Shown piece by piece: positions 1-10,234 of a DNA stretch of 64,000 nucleotides (its first letter is position 1; every line of letters starts with the position of its first letter). The stretch is taken from contig JAQFVV010000049.1 in NCBI GenBank assembly GCA_028023455.1, positions 7,865,647-7,929,646 of the forward strand. The letters run 5' to 3'. The stretch comes from Epiperipatus broadwayi (lineage: Eukaryota; Onychophora; Udeonychophora; Euonychophora; Peripatidae). Both the position numbers and the translations under genes were made by a program. The notes under the pieces are model-generated. The model did not search any database and was not told the DNA's origin. It saw nothing but the letters and a program-made list of their open reading frames with translations.

Positions 1-1024
1 AGGTTGGCAGCCATATTTTTTAATTATACATTCTCAGTGGCATAGTTACCCCATAACCCTAATGAATGTTTTACTTGTTCATATTAAAAACTATCCATAA
101 ATTGATTATAAATTCCTGCTAACTGTAAAAAAAAAAGAAAAAGTATTACAAATTCCATCAGAGAAATAACATAAAACTATGACAATGAGTAAATTTCTTT
201 TAATAGAAATAACTTAATATTAATATGAAATATGCCTTTAAATTTAAAAGGAAAGTCTTTAAATGTATTTTACTAATGCTCATGTAATATGTACTAGAAT
301 GTTTAATAGAAGAACAGAACAAAAACTTAAAATCATGCGGTGAAATGAGAGATTTATGTTGGGTGTAATAAGAATATATTTAAGATAAAAAACAAAAAAA
401 TATTAATGGCATCATAAAAAAAATTTAAAAGCTCAAATGAGTTTGGACTGGATATTTTACTGAACAGTTGATAATAAATGGAGAGATGGAATCTTAAAAC
501 TGAATAAAAAACAAATATGAGATGTATAAATGAAATAAATAAATTTACTGAAGTGATATAGAAAAGTAAATTTGTAGATCAGAAAACTTTGACTAAACTT
601 GTTTTTTTATTTTGGGATGTCTGATTATAGTTGAAAATAATGTTGCTGATTTAAATGACAAAAAAAAAAAAATAAACAAATCAAAATTTTCACTATTTCT
701 ATCTAAACTGATGATTTATGAGAGAATATACTCAATTTATGTGAATTAATACTGGTTTATGCCTACAAAAGGGATTGAAAGACTTAGTTTATTAGAGAAT
801 CAATTAAAATTGGTAATGTCTCTAGATTATTTACTGTTATTGGTCAATAATGTGTAAAATTGCAAAATTATTTCCGAAGCATGTATTTGTGCCTGAACTT
901 AAAATTTTTAATTGTAAATCCAACTTGAGTGCTAAAAATTCTGTTTTGCATTTTGAAAAAAAAATAACAGTTAGTAAATATTGTAATAAAAATTAATTTA
1001 AATTGTTAAAGATTAATTTGTTAT
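1..1024. other. AT-rich sequence, no gene seen
   Basis: I see no open frame of useful length, no conserved motif and no clear repeat structure here apart from homopolymer A/T runs. It is the flank of the hAT insertion that follows. Confidence 0.6.
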
Positions 1025-1032
1025 GATGAGAG

Positions 1033-4000
1033 CAGTGGTGGACTAAGGCTAAAGTGGGCCTTAGGCAACATTGTAATTCCGGGCCTATTTTTCAGTCATG
1101 ATACATACTTTGCGTTTGGTATTTTGGTTTTAAAGCATTAGTATGTAATCCTATTTAATTATCGGATTCCAAGAAAAAAAAGAAAAAAAATAATATACAT
1201 GTACAAAAATTAAATAAACATAATTTATCAAAACAAACAAACATAAACATAATTTATTAAAACAAACAATAATACTTAAACAAATATACCTAGATTGATT
1301 AGTTATATTGCCTTTTTTCTCACTTTTAATTCTGCAAACTCGTCAATTAGTTTGTCATAATTAATAGAATTATTTAATAACTCTTTTTCTATATAAAGTA
1401 ATGATAAACTATTTAATTTTTGTTGGCCTAATGTGGATCTTAAAATTTTTTTTTATTCTGGCCATTACTGAGAATGATCTTTCACCGCTTGCATTACTTA
1501 TTGGAAGGGTTAAATAAATTCTCAGAATTATGTTTAAATTAGGAAATGTTGCAATAATATTATTTTCCTGAATAAATGACCACATGGATACAGGCGAAAA
1601 AATATTTTCTTTACTTATAAAAGTTTTAAATTGTAATACTTCATTTTTCAGTTCTGCTAGGTTTAAATCTTGTTCATAACATTTTAATTTCTCTATTGAA
1701 GAATCACCAACATTACTATCATGAAAAATTGTTTTGAATTTATTGTTAATAGTTTTATATCCCTCAGATCTTTTTTTAATGTTGCTAATTAAAGAATCGC
1801 ATACAACAAAAAAAATATTAACTTTAAAATGTTCTTTGCTACTGAATCTTATTTCATGTTTTGGAATTTCATCATGAAATAGTTTTCGTATTTTCTTCCA
1901 TTTTTTATCATTAGTATATGCAATATCTTTAACTTTTTCTGCTTCTTTTTCTAAATTATCAAAATCATCTCTAACAATTTGTATGAAATCTATCAATGAA
2001 TCATATAATAAAACTGCTGTATTTAGGGATTCGTCTTTTTGTTGAAGAGTCTTGTTTGAAGCATCTATTCTCTCTAAAATCTTTTCCCATATAATAAGTA
2101 ACAGTACATACTCAAATGTATCAAGTTTTTTTATGTAAATCGGCAGCTTCAGACCTTGTTAATGTTTTTTCATCTTTGTTTGAGGAAAAATGACGTAAAC
2201 AATGTTTAATTTCTTCAAAATTTTCCTTTAAGGATTTCACAGCATCGGAACAAGCAGACCACCTGGTGTCACAAATAGGTTTAATACTCAATTGTTTGCT
2301 CTTACAAAATTTTTGTAATGCATTCCACCTATGTGTAAAACTTGAAAAAAATACGTACAATTCCTGAACAATATTGAAAAAAGTGGTCATTTCCATGCAA
2401 CTTTCGGCAGCAGCATTTCCAATTAAATTTAATGAATGATTTGCGCATGGTATAAAATGGGCATAAAAAATATGTTGTTTTATTCTGGATTGGAGTCCCT
2501 TATATTTACCCGACATATTAAACGCATTATCATAACTCTGTCCTCGACAGTTAGTGATGTCTAAATCTATATTATTTAAAAATTCTAAAATAACTTTCTC
2601 CAAGTTTTCACCAGTATGAGAAAATATAGGTAGAAATCCCAAAAATCTTTCTTTTATACCACTTGGAAGAACATAGCGAATAATGACGGTCAGCTGATCT
2701 ATGTGAGATATATCAGGTGTTGAATCAATAATTAGAGAGTAAAATTTGGCTTCCTTTATTTCGTTCACTAATGTGAGTTGTAAATCTTTCGATATAATAG
2801 AAATAAATTCATCACATATTGTAGATGACAAATAGTTCATAGTAACGGTGCCGCAGTTTGATATTTTTTCATGTGTTCCTGCAAAAATGGATCGAACTCT
2901 GATAAATATTCCAAAGCCCCTATATAATTACCATTATTTTCAACAAAAAACACTTCATTTTTACCACAAAATGCTAAAGAGTATGAAGAAATAAATTTGA
3001 TTGTTGCTACCACACATTTAAGTACTTCTCTCCAATATTTTTTTTCATTTATAATTTGTTTTTCCAGTTCAGTGTCAATGTGTCCTGTAATTTTAGATCT
3101 TGTTATAAAAATTAAAATGGAGTTAATGTGGTCACTGGAGTTTTCATGCTCTGACAATTTTTTATGCACATTTTTCCAATCATTCATCCCTTTTGTCATT
3201 AGCGTTGTTTGCTTGGAAAATAATTTACAAACGTAATAGTACAATAAGTTGTTGGTTTCAGTATAAGTCAATCAATCTCTTTTAACTTTTTCCCTGCTAT
3301 TAATTGTTCTGAAGAAGGAGGCAATAGTTAATTTTCTTGTGATTTGTTTTGACCCTTCGTTGCATCGAATAGAAGATGATTCCAAAGATCCATTTATTGA
3401 TTTTGGTGGATTTTTTATATAATTCTCTCACATGGCATCTGTTAAGTATTCTGGCCATAATGCAATATCATTTATAAAACTCTTAGTTTCTTCATTACTT
3501 TGAGATGATTTTAAATTTTTATTTTCTCCTTTTGTTTCATTTTCATAAACGGAATTGCTTGGTTTTTCTGCTGGTCTTTTTGCAGAATAGTTTCGGACAC
3601 AAATGATGTTTCTGGAGTTTGAACAGGTGAAATTTGTGAAAATAATGATGATTGTTATAATTGTTCTCCATCTACAGTTAAAAATTTGTCCAACGATCTT
3701 TTCATTTGTTTTGCCACTTTATCTCGATCTGCTTTTCATTTTCTTTTTTCACTTCCACTTAAATGTTTATAGGAACTCAAAAAGAAAATAATCTTTAATT
3801 AAATTTATTTTTACTCAATATCACAATCACAAAGAAAATCACAATTTATGGTATTTTATATAATATATTATTTTAATTAAATAATGTAATACTTTTATAA
3901 AAACTTACATTTTTATTTTAGGAATTCCAGAAAATATTAACTATGAAATATGAATCCAAAACAATCTATTTGCAATCAAGTCTAGGTACTTAAGTCTTAA

Positions 4001-4382
4001 TTGCACAATTTTCAATCACAACTCACATAAGATGCAATACGTTCAGGAGACACTGATTTTAAATAGTTACGTTTGACTTTTTAAACACGTGCATAGTAAA
4101 GGCTCAATAGGCACGAGGCTCGATCATATTTACACACATCGACACTCGCAGGCGTGGATGCAAAAGCACGGAAATGCTCATCCACACTTTTCGACTTTAT
4201 CCATCAACGATTCGGCATAATTTGGATACGTTTCAGCAATAATTATGAATATCACGTTTTTCTGTTAAATAAAAATAAAAATTAATTATAAAAATTTAAA
4301 AATTAAAAACGTAATATTCGGGCCCCCAAAATTACGGGCCCTAGGCACATGCATAGGTTGCCTAGGCCTTAGTCCACCCCTG
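1033..4382 (-). mobile_element. hAT DNA transposon (ZMYM1/DUF4371-type), 3.35 kb, with TIRs and 8-bp TSD
   Basis: The ends are CAGTGGTGGACTAAGGC on the left and, read inward from the right, CAGGGGTGGACTAAGGC: a 17-bp terminal inverted repeat with one mismatch and the usual hAT CAG start. Subterminal sequence is also inverted (ggcctta, gggcc). The element is flanked by an exact 8-bp duplication, GATGAGAG, at 1025-1032 and 4383-4390, the length expected of hAT. The minus strand holds one transposase gene, now broken (separate entry). Ends and duplication are intact, so the element could still be moved in trans, but it makes no full transposase. The exact duplication with decayed coding sequence suggests moderate age, or insertion of an already defective copy. 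Confidence 0.95.
1303..3785 (-). pseudogene. hAT transposase, ZMYM1-like (TTF zinc finger + DUF4371 + hAT dimerisation), broken
   Basis: Read on the minus strand the domains follow family order: a basic N-terminus near 3.78 kb (KHLSGSEKRK), a TTF-type zinc finger segment near 3.2-3.5 kb (ALWPEYL, then CKLF), a DUF4371/RNase-H-like core at 2121-2840 with the first catalytic Asp in LIIDSTPD and the second near SYDNAFNMSG, and the C-terminal dimerisation region at 1409-1996 with ASGERSF. Breaks: premature stops near 3.43 kb and 3.27 kb, a frame change at 2837-2840 where two frames overlap, a frame change at an A-run near 2121, and another near 1409 with the C-terminus continuing in a different frame to about 1303. 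No intact protein is possible. In the family the product is a nuclear cut-and-paste transposase that binds the element ends. Start is approximate. Confidence 0.9.
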
Positions 4383-4454
4383 GATGAGAGTAAAATAAAT
4401 ATAAATATCTGTTATAAAGATTAAAAATATTAAGAATAAAAAAATTCCATCAGA

Positions 4455-4613
4455 AGAAATGGAATAAATCATTAAGCATCACATGATCACCATCTCTTAT
4501 ACTAGCACATAATTGTTTATAAACAAGGCAAAACTTCCATACAGTAGTCTGGTTGGCACAGGGTGGCACTACTGCAATGGAGAGTTTTGCCTTGTTTATA
4601 AGAAATGGAATAA
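4455..4613 (-). mobile_element. Short SINE-like element with 13-bp direct repeats (family S, copy 1)
   Basis: The sequence AGAAATGGAATAA occurs exactly at 4455-4467 and 4601-4613, bracketing a 133-bp body as a target duplication would. Inside, 4515-4548 and 4568-4602 form an inverted repeat (GTTTATAAACAAGGCAAAAC... and its complement) around a short centre containing cagtagt/actactg. On the minus strand the body ends with ATCATGTGATGCTTA, a 3' end also found at 8.5 kb and 57.38 kb. A long duplication points to target-primed retroposition, not a DNA transposon. No Pol III boxes recognised. Confidence 0.6.
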
Positions 4614-4689
4614 TTAAAATTAGAAAAAAAAACTATATTTTTAAATATATAAAACCTATAGCTGTATATAAAAAACCTAAATTAACTAA

Positions 4690-5140
4690 AAATGTTTACA
4701 AAAATTGTTATGCTTCCACTCTTTACACATATAAGTATTACTGTGTGATTTATGATCTTTATAAATCGTGGATATTAACTAAAATTAGAATTCACCATTA
4801 ACTTAAAAGTATTTCAGACAAAACTAGTTATTAGAAAAGTTAACAATGCTTGTTTTTAGTTGGTATTTTGCTTCATTACATTAATAGCTGAAAATTATTT
4901 ATAAAAATAGAGTATTTTCATTACATTTTCAACATTTAAATTTATAATCCCATGAAAACCTACTATTTAAAACATTTGTCCATTAATGAAAGAGCTGAAA
5001 ATATTAAGAATGTATTTAGAAAATTATTATAAGTTCAAACTTTATATATATAAATTATTATTGTCTGATTTATGATTCTTATAAAATCTTCAAAATTAAC
5101 TAAAAGTTTAATTCAGCTTTAGTTTAAAATATTTCAGACA
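4690..5140. repeat. Pair of diverged direct repeats (about 110-140 bp)
   Basis: Around 4.70-4.82 kb and 5.03-5.14 kb the same ordered words recur: gatttatgat, ttataaa, attaactaaaa, aattca, tatttcagacaaaa. The copies are diverged and the stretch between them is AT-rich. It may be a duplicated tail of a dispersed repeat; no coding content. Confidence 0.45.
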
Positions 5141-5189
5141 AAAATAAAATGCATGATGATATAATTTCAGTTTGCAAATTTCCAACATT

Positions 5190-5235
5190 TAAATATATAT
5201 AATGTTAGACACAATTGTTTTTAAATAGTAAATAC
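5190..5235 (+). repeat. Half copy of a fold-back repeat seen again at 56.45 kb
   Basis: The words AATGTTAGACACAATTGTTT then AAATAGTAA match the left arm of the inverted repeat at 56.45-56.57 kb (AATGTTAAACACAATTGTTT, AAATAGTAA). Only one arm is present here. Confidence 0.5.
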
Positions 5236-5969
5236 TTTTATAGTAAATAATACACACTCAATTCAATATTCAACAATACTAATATATATATATTGAGATT
5301 GTGGATTATTATTGATATTGTTTAATTATATTGAGTGCTTTCATTATTTATATATATATAAGTGTCTGTGTGTGCAATCTTGTGAGAAGAAATTACTCTT
5401 CACACATGCACTATCAGATTGATATTAAATTTACATGCACTCATCCATCAATAAGTGTTTTAAAATCATAAGTGAATTTCTTGTGCTTAGAGCCTAATCT
5501 TACATAAACCAATCCTTATTGCTCATGCTTAAATCAGAACTTAATATTATTATGAGCCTGATATTCCAATTGATAAATTATTGGTCAAATTCAATTTTAT
5601 ATCACATGGAAGAGAAAGTTTCTCATTTTTAACTACCTATAACTTTGAATATAATACAATAATCTATATTTACTAAATCCATCATGTCATTTAATATTGT
5701 AGATAACAACTTACAAGTAGATAAATACATCCATATAAAGTTATAAATAAACTATCCCAGATATAAACCAAAAATATTGCATCAGCAAATTTGACAAACT
5801 TTCTATTTTCAATTTATAAGATAATGTTAATTAGATATTATAATATTGGATAGGGTAATGGGTCTATAATAGACATAGTTTGTATTATTTGTTAATAAAG
5901 ATGCTTGTCTATTATTATGCATTGCTATATATATATATAATATTATGATTCGATGTCTGTAGTTTTAAA
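5236..5969. other. AT-rich sequence, no gene seen
   Basis: Several short (TA)n runs and no open frame or motif that I recognise. Confidence 0.5.
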
Positions 5970-6238
5970 GCAATATATGTAATTATATAACTGAATATTT
6001 GTAAATACAGTAACTTAATAATTAAAAAATATTTTATCTACTTAGGAGCGCTTTCGATTATCCCAGTAATCTGTGTCAATGAAAGCTTTGAAAAGCTTTG
6101 AAAGTTAGCATTTCAAAGCTTTAGTTGACACAGATTACTGGGATAATCGAAAGCGCTCCTAAGTGGATAAAATATTTTTTAATTATTAAGTTACTGTATT
6201 TACAAATATTCAGTTATATAATTACATATATATATGCA
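5970..6238. mobile_element. Near-perfect palindromic (fold-back) element, about 270 bp
   Basis: Two arms of about 115 bp are almost exact reverse complements: the left arm runs from about 5970 to 6085 and the right from about 6122 to 6238, with a loop of some 30 bp rich in aaagctttgaaa words. The inner arm holds the GC-richer block AGGAGCGCTTTCGATTATCC, present in both orientations. Arm identity this high means either recent origin or arm-to-arm conversion. Element class is unknown; a MITE or snap-back insertion is likely. I could not define a target duplication. Confidence 0.85.
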
Positions 6239-8364
6239 ATACAAATAATGTTAATAAATAAATCTTCAATATTTGTTTTTATTTTTAAATGAATCATTTT
6301 ATTTCATAAAAAGTGATTAAGAATTCTTAGGAAAACTTGTGTTTATTTATTTTTACCTTATTAATTCATCATCATTGAATCAACCTGGGCATTAAAATGG
6401 TCTCTTTAGATTCATTTACTTTATAGTTTAATTCAATGACATGTTGTAATAAAAAAAAGAATCTTAATTTATTAAAATGCTTCCAGGTAATCATTAATTT
6501 TCAGAGAACTGATTTATTTTGCCTGTGTAATCTTTTACAGTAGTAAAATAGCCAAAAGATATTAGCATTAAAAATTACAAACATAACAAGTTACACAATT
6601 TGAAGATATTTTTAGTAGTGTGCAAGAATTAATTATTTCTTCAAATGAAATAAACTTCATGATATTAATATTAAAGTGAAAGAAAGAGAAATATTTAAAA
6701 TAAGAAAAATTCACATCAAAGAATTTTTTTTTCAAAAAAAAATAAACTTGTTTTATATGTAATACTATTTAGATATATTTAAATCTTCTAATATATCAAA
6801 CATTTTTGAAACATGTAAATAAAGACATCCAAATAAAAATAAATAACCCTAAGATTCATTTCTGGCTAAACTAACATTCTTAGTTGGTATAAGTCACAAC
6901 CTTTCACACGTCTTCATCATTTATTCAGTATTATTTCAATTTCATTATAATTTTTGCCAGGCATTTTGCATTCACAACTTTAATGTATTTGTGATAAAAG
7001 TGGGAGGGCAGAAAGTTTGATATTTGTAAATAAAATATTAGTACTACTACTAGTAGTAGTAATAATAATAGTAATAGTAGTAGTATAAGGAGTAGTATAT
7101 GTTTCCACAAATCATTTTATAAAATAAACTATTTCTAAACTCTTTATGTAATTCCATTAAATTTTATTCTATCAAATGAACATTCCATTTTTTTGGTAAA
7201 CTTTTAACATAATATCACTGTAATGACGCAATAATTATATTGAACTATTAAATAAGTGAATAGTTAATGATTTAGATAGTCATGTGTGTTCAAGCACGAG
7301 AAATTACAGATTGGATATCTTTATCTCTCAACTTTATCAATCTACCTTTATATTTAGCTTTACAAGGCTATCAGTTAATTGAAAATATGTACTATAAAGA
7401 TTGATATTTATACTCAGCTTATTTCTAAGGAGTATACATGAATAGCTAGCTGTCTTGTTGGTTATAATTGTAACTAATTTAGCCTCTATGTAGATATGTG
7501 CACTCCTTAATAATATTTCTAAAATAAATATAGTATTTTATTGAGCTCATAAAAAGCTGCTTTACTTATGCTCAAACCCCTTCACGTTTGTGTATGCATG
7601 CTTGTCTGTTTAGGCTTGACTGCACTTAACAGCTTACTTTGTATGTGTGTCTGTAATTATAAACTTTTAAATACTTCACTATAATTAATGGAATCTGGTT
7701 TTTATGATGTGCTTAAAATTGACACCATTGCATATTGTTGTTTTTTTTAAATATATATATGTTTTTAACAGATTTTTAGCATTAATCATGAAAATATTTT
7801 TTTAATATAAAAAATGCATAATTTTGATTTTGTTTGATAAAGGCTGTACTCCAAAGCCATCTATTGTAAGCATAAGTAATCAATTGACATTAGATAATAA
7901 TGACTTGCAAATATTCAGATTAACTGGATTTTATTCTAAGATATTTGAAATTTTAAACATTAGCATGAATAAATAAAGTTAAAATAGTTACAAAATAAAT
8001 GTAAGCAGTTTAATGCTTTGCTATGTTAAATGTTAATAAGTGGAAACTAACTGGAAATTTAGAAAGTAAGACTATCATATTGCCCATTGTTCAAACTTAC
8101 AACACATGACTCTAGTGGATGTAGAATGAATTACTGCTCTAAATGCAAAGATATAAAAACTTTCATAATTAATAGTACTTTCTCTAAGTTGAGTATAGAT
8201 ATTGTGTTTGAAATTTATATGCACATTTTAAAATCATAGTAACTTTTGACTTCTTTTGCCTTGTATAATAAAAAATACATCAAAAATAAATAAATAAGTA
8301 ACTATAGAATAGATTATAAGTTAACAAATATTATATTATTTTTCATTACTATATAATATATAAA
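6239..8364. other. AT-rich sequence with a TAG/TAC trinucleotide microsatellite
   Basis: No gene is recognisable. Around 7041-7090 there is an imperfect trinucleotide tract (actactagtagtagtaataat...), part of it self-complementary. The rest is AT-rich non-coding sequence. Confidence 0.55.
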
Positions 8365-8527
8365 ACAGTAACAAACTCTCCATACAGTAGTGCCACACAG
8401 TACAAGCTATAATAATAAATGGATGCAAGAGGGCTTGCACTGGGTAGCACTACTGTATAAAAAGTTTTCTATTGTTTTAACAGCTTGTATAATCATAAGA
8501 AATGTTGATTATGTGATTTTTAGTGGT
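8365..8527 (+). mobile_element. SINE-like element, family S copy 2
   Basis: It shares ordered words with the elements at 4.46 kb (opposite strand) and 56.8-57.4 kb: CTCCATACAGTAGTGCCAC at the 5' end, then aaatggatgcaag, gtagcactactg, cagcttgt, atcataa, and a 3' end near TTATGTGATTTTTAGTGG. The centre is an imperfect fold-back (cagtagtgccac/gtagcactactg; gcttgcac/gtacaagc). The open frames crossing it are repeat sequence and not credible genes. No clear target duplication was found. Confidence 0.55.
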
Positions 8528-8696
8528 TTTATAAATGTATACAATAAGTATATGATAAGTAGAGGGGAAAAAGTTATAGTACAGAAAATAAAATCTAGAT
8601 GTTCTTTTATATAATAAAATTCTATAATTCTTACAATAATATATATATATATTATAATGAGTATTAATAGCTGTTAATAAGCTTTCCAAATATCCC

Positions 8697-8742
8697 TATC
8701 CCCAGACCAACCAGTTTCTAGATGTAACCATCATCAGTCTTA
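8697..8742 (-). ncRNA. Hammerhead-ribozyme-like motif 1 (family alpha)
   Basis: On the minus strand: CUGAUGA (8737-8731), helix II UGG...CUA over a 12-nt segment, GAAA (8718-8715), helix III ACU-GGUU-GGU, and cleavage-site nucleotide C17 at 8705. All invariant core residues are present. Helix I is damaged: the 3' strand UGGGG remains, but the 5' strand reads ...AAGA where ...CCUCA would be needed. I judge it a recognisable but probably weak or inactive type I hammerhead. Confidence 0.5.
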
Positions 8743-9115
8743 AATCTAAAAATACCAGGTAAATCCAGCAATTATCTAATAGTTAATTATTAAGTGGAAA
8801 ATCTGAAATTTTCAGACATCTATCTAACATAAATAACCATATGGGACTGAACTAAGTTTAGATACTGATATATTAATAGCTTTAGCAATATAACATCACC
8901 AAAGCCTCAAGAGCAAAACTATAATTGCTAGAAAATCAAGTCATACCTCATGTGACCTAATTTAAAAAGTTTGTACTACAAATATTATATAATAAATATT
9001 AATAGCTCTTAACAAGCTTTTCTGAAAATTTCAGATTATCTACTTAATAACTAACTATTATATAAATACTGGATTTGGGCTGGTATTTTTACATATAATG
9101 TCTGAATATCCTAGT

Positions 9116-9161
9116 ACCTCACTGATGATAGCCACAGCTAGAAACGGGTTGGCTTGGGGAT
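9116..9161 (+). ncRNA. Hammerhead-ribozyme-like motif 2 (family alpha)
   Basis: CUGAUGA at 9122-9128, helix II UAGC-CACA-GCUA fully paired at 9129-9140, GAAA at 9141-9144, and helix I pairing CCUCA (9117-9121) with UGGGG (9155-9159). Helix III is ACG-GGUU-GGC, so the conserved U16.1 is C (9153). That change should abolish or strongly reduce cleavage. The fully paired helix II supports the hammerhead reading of its diverged relatives. Confidence 0.5.
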
Positions 9162-9459
9162 AGTGATATTTAGAAAAAATTTGTTAAGAGCTATTAACAC
9201 TCATTATATAACATTTGTAATACAAGCTTACTAAATTAGGTCACATGATGTAGGATTGATTTTCTTACATACATATATATATATATGTGTGTGTATGTTA
9301 CATTGAGAAAAGTAATAAAATATTGTTAAAAAAAGCTTTTTGTATTAAATAACATGTTTATTGTTATATAATCTAATTCAGTGTTATCATTTTACGATTA
9401 CAATGCTAAATTCTAATGATGCGCAAATGAATAAGTAGATGATTGGAAAAATATAATTA

Positions 9460-10234
9460 CATATCTTTTATTCATGATAGGGTTCAATGCATTGCTGCGT
9501 CAAAGGCTTTGGATCGCTCTAAATCGGGTATTTTTTGAGCTATGGTGATGTATTTATACCCATTGGAAACTTTAGAAAAAGTTTCGTAAGATGCTGCCAT
9601 CTCTTGAATTATTTTACAAGTAAAAAATCAATATTAGGAGGGTTTTAAGTTGAACAAAAGAAGAAGGCCAATGCTGATTGGTTGGATAATCTATTCTCAA
9701 TCTATTCTCAATTCTTATTGGCTGATGATTTCAATTAATATTCTTTCACCGCTGAAAATGAAAATATATGTTTTAAAGTGTTTTTTTATTATTATTTTTC
9801 GTACATATTATAGATTATCTGCTGAAAATATAGTTATTTTACAAAAGTAGTAAGGTTTTATTTAAAAATTATATACTTTACACGATTGTAAATTGAAAAT
9901 TTTACTAAAAAATTCTTTAAAAATTCATAACGGTAAATCTGGGAGGGATATAAATGACATTTGCATTGCTTGTAATTTGTTCATAATGTTTTCTTTGATT
10001 TTTCCGCTTTTGAATATTTCTATAAAATAAAAAATAAAAATATATTTTTGAAAAAACATTCATTTACTTTCCTAACATTACAAATAATTAATATACTTTT
10101 TGAAAACGAAACTAAAATTAATATATATTAAAAGATGAAAATATTTCTATCAAAGAGTTTGTCAATTGACCAATTAAAACTTTCAGAGTTTTACCTCTCT
10201 TGGCCAATAATGAAGTGACCTATGGAAAGGTTAA
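9460..10234. mobile_element. Old piggyBac-like non-autonomous element (copy 1)
   Basis: It aligns along its length with the 778-bp insertion at 25715-26492: gtaagatg.tgcc, gaattattttacaa.taaaaaatcaa, gattggctg-like CCAAT words, taatatactttttg, ttggccaat, ttttacct, ccaataat, and the right end GGAAAGGTTAA at 10231-10234. Read inward the right end is TTAACCTTT, like TTAATCCTTTAA of copy 2. The left end is diverged, so its boundary is approximate. No transposase frame of useful length is present. Confidence 0.6.

Larger units (their letters stand above)
8648..9222. mobile_element. Imperfect fold-back element carrying two hammerhead-like motifs
   Basis: The left end (ataatgagtattaatagctg at 8657) and the right end (rc at about 9215) are inverted copies, and similarity continues for about 170 bp (tatccctatccccagacc / ttggcttggggatag; aaccatcatcag / ctgatgatagcc). 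A third partial copy of the terminal motif (taatagctcttaacaagctt) lies internally at about 9000-9025. Each arm holds one hammerhead-like motif, minus strand on the left and plus strand on the right. The arms are clearly diverged, so the element is not young. Its flanks are (TA)n, which hides any target duplication. Confidence 0.7.

Noticed and set aside
3603-4801. Short plus-strand frames near 3.6 and 4.6 kb
   Set aside because: The first is antisense to the hAT transposase; the second is AT-rich repeat with background composition.
7041-7090. CRISPR-like or regulatory repeat
   Set aside because: It is a simple trinucleotide microsatellite; no CRISPR array is expected or seen in this eukaryotic sequence.
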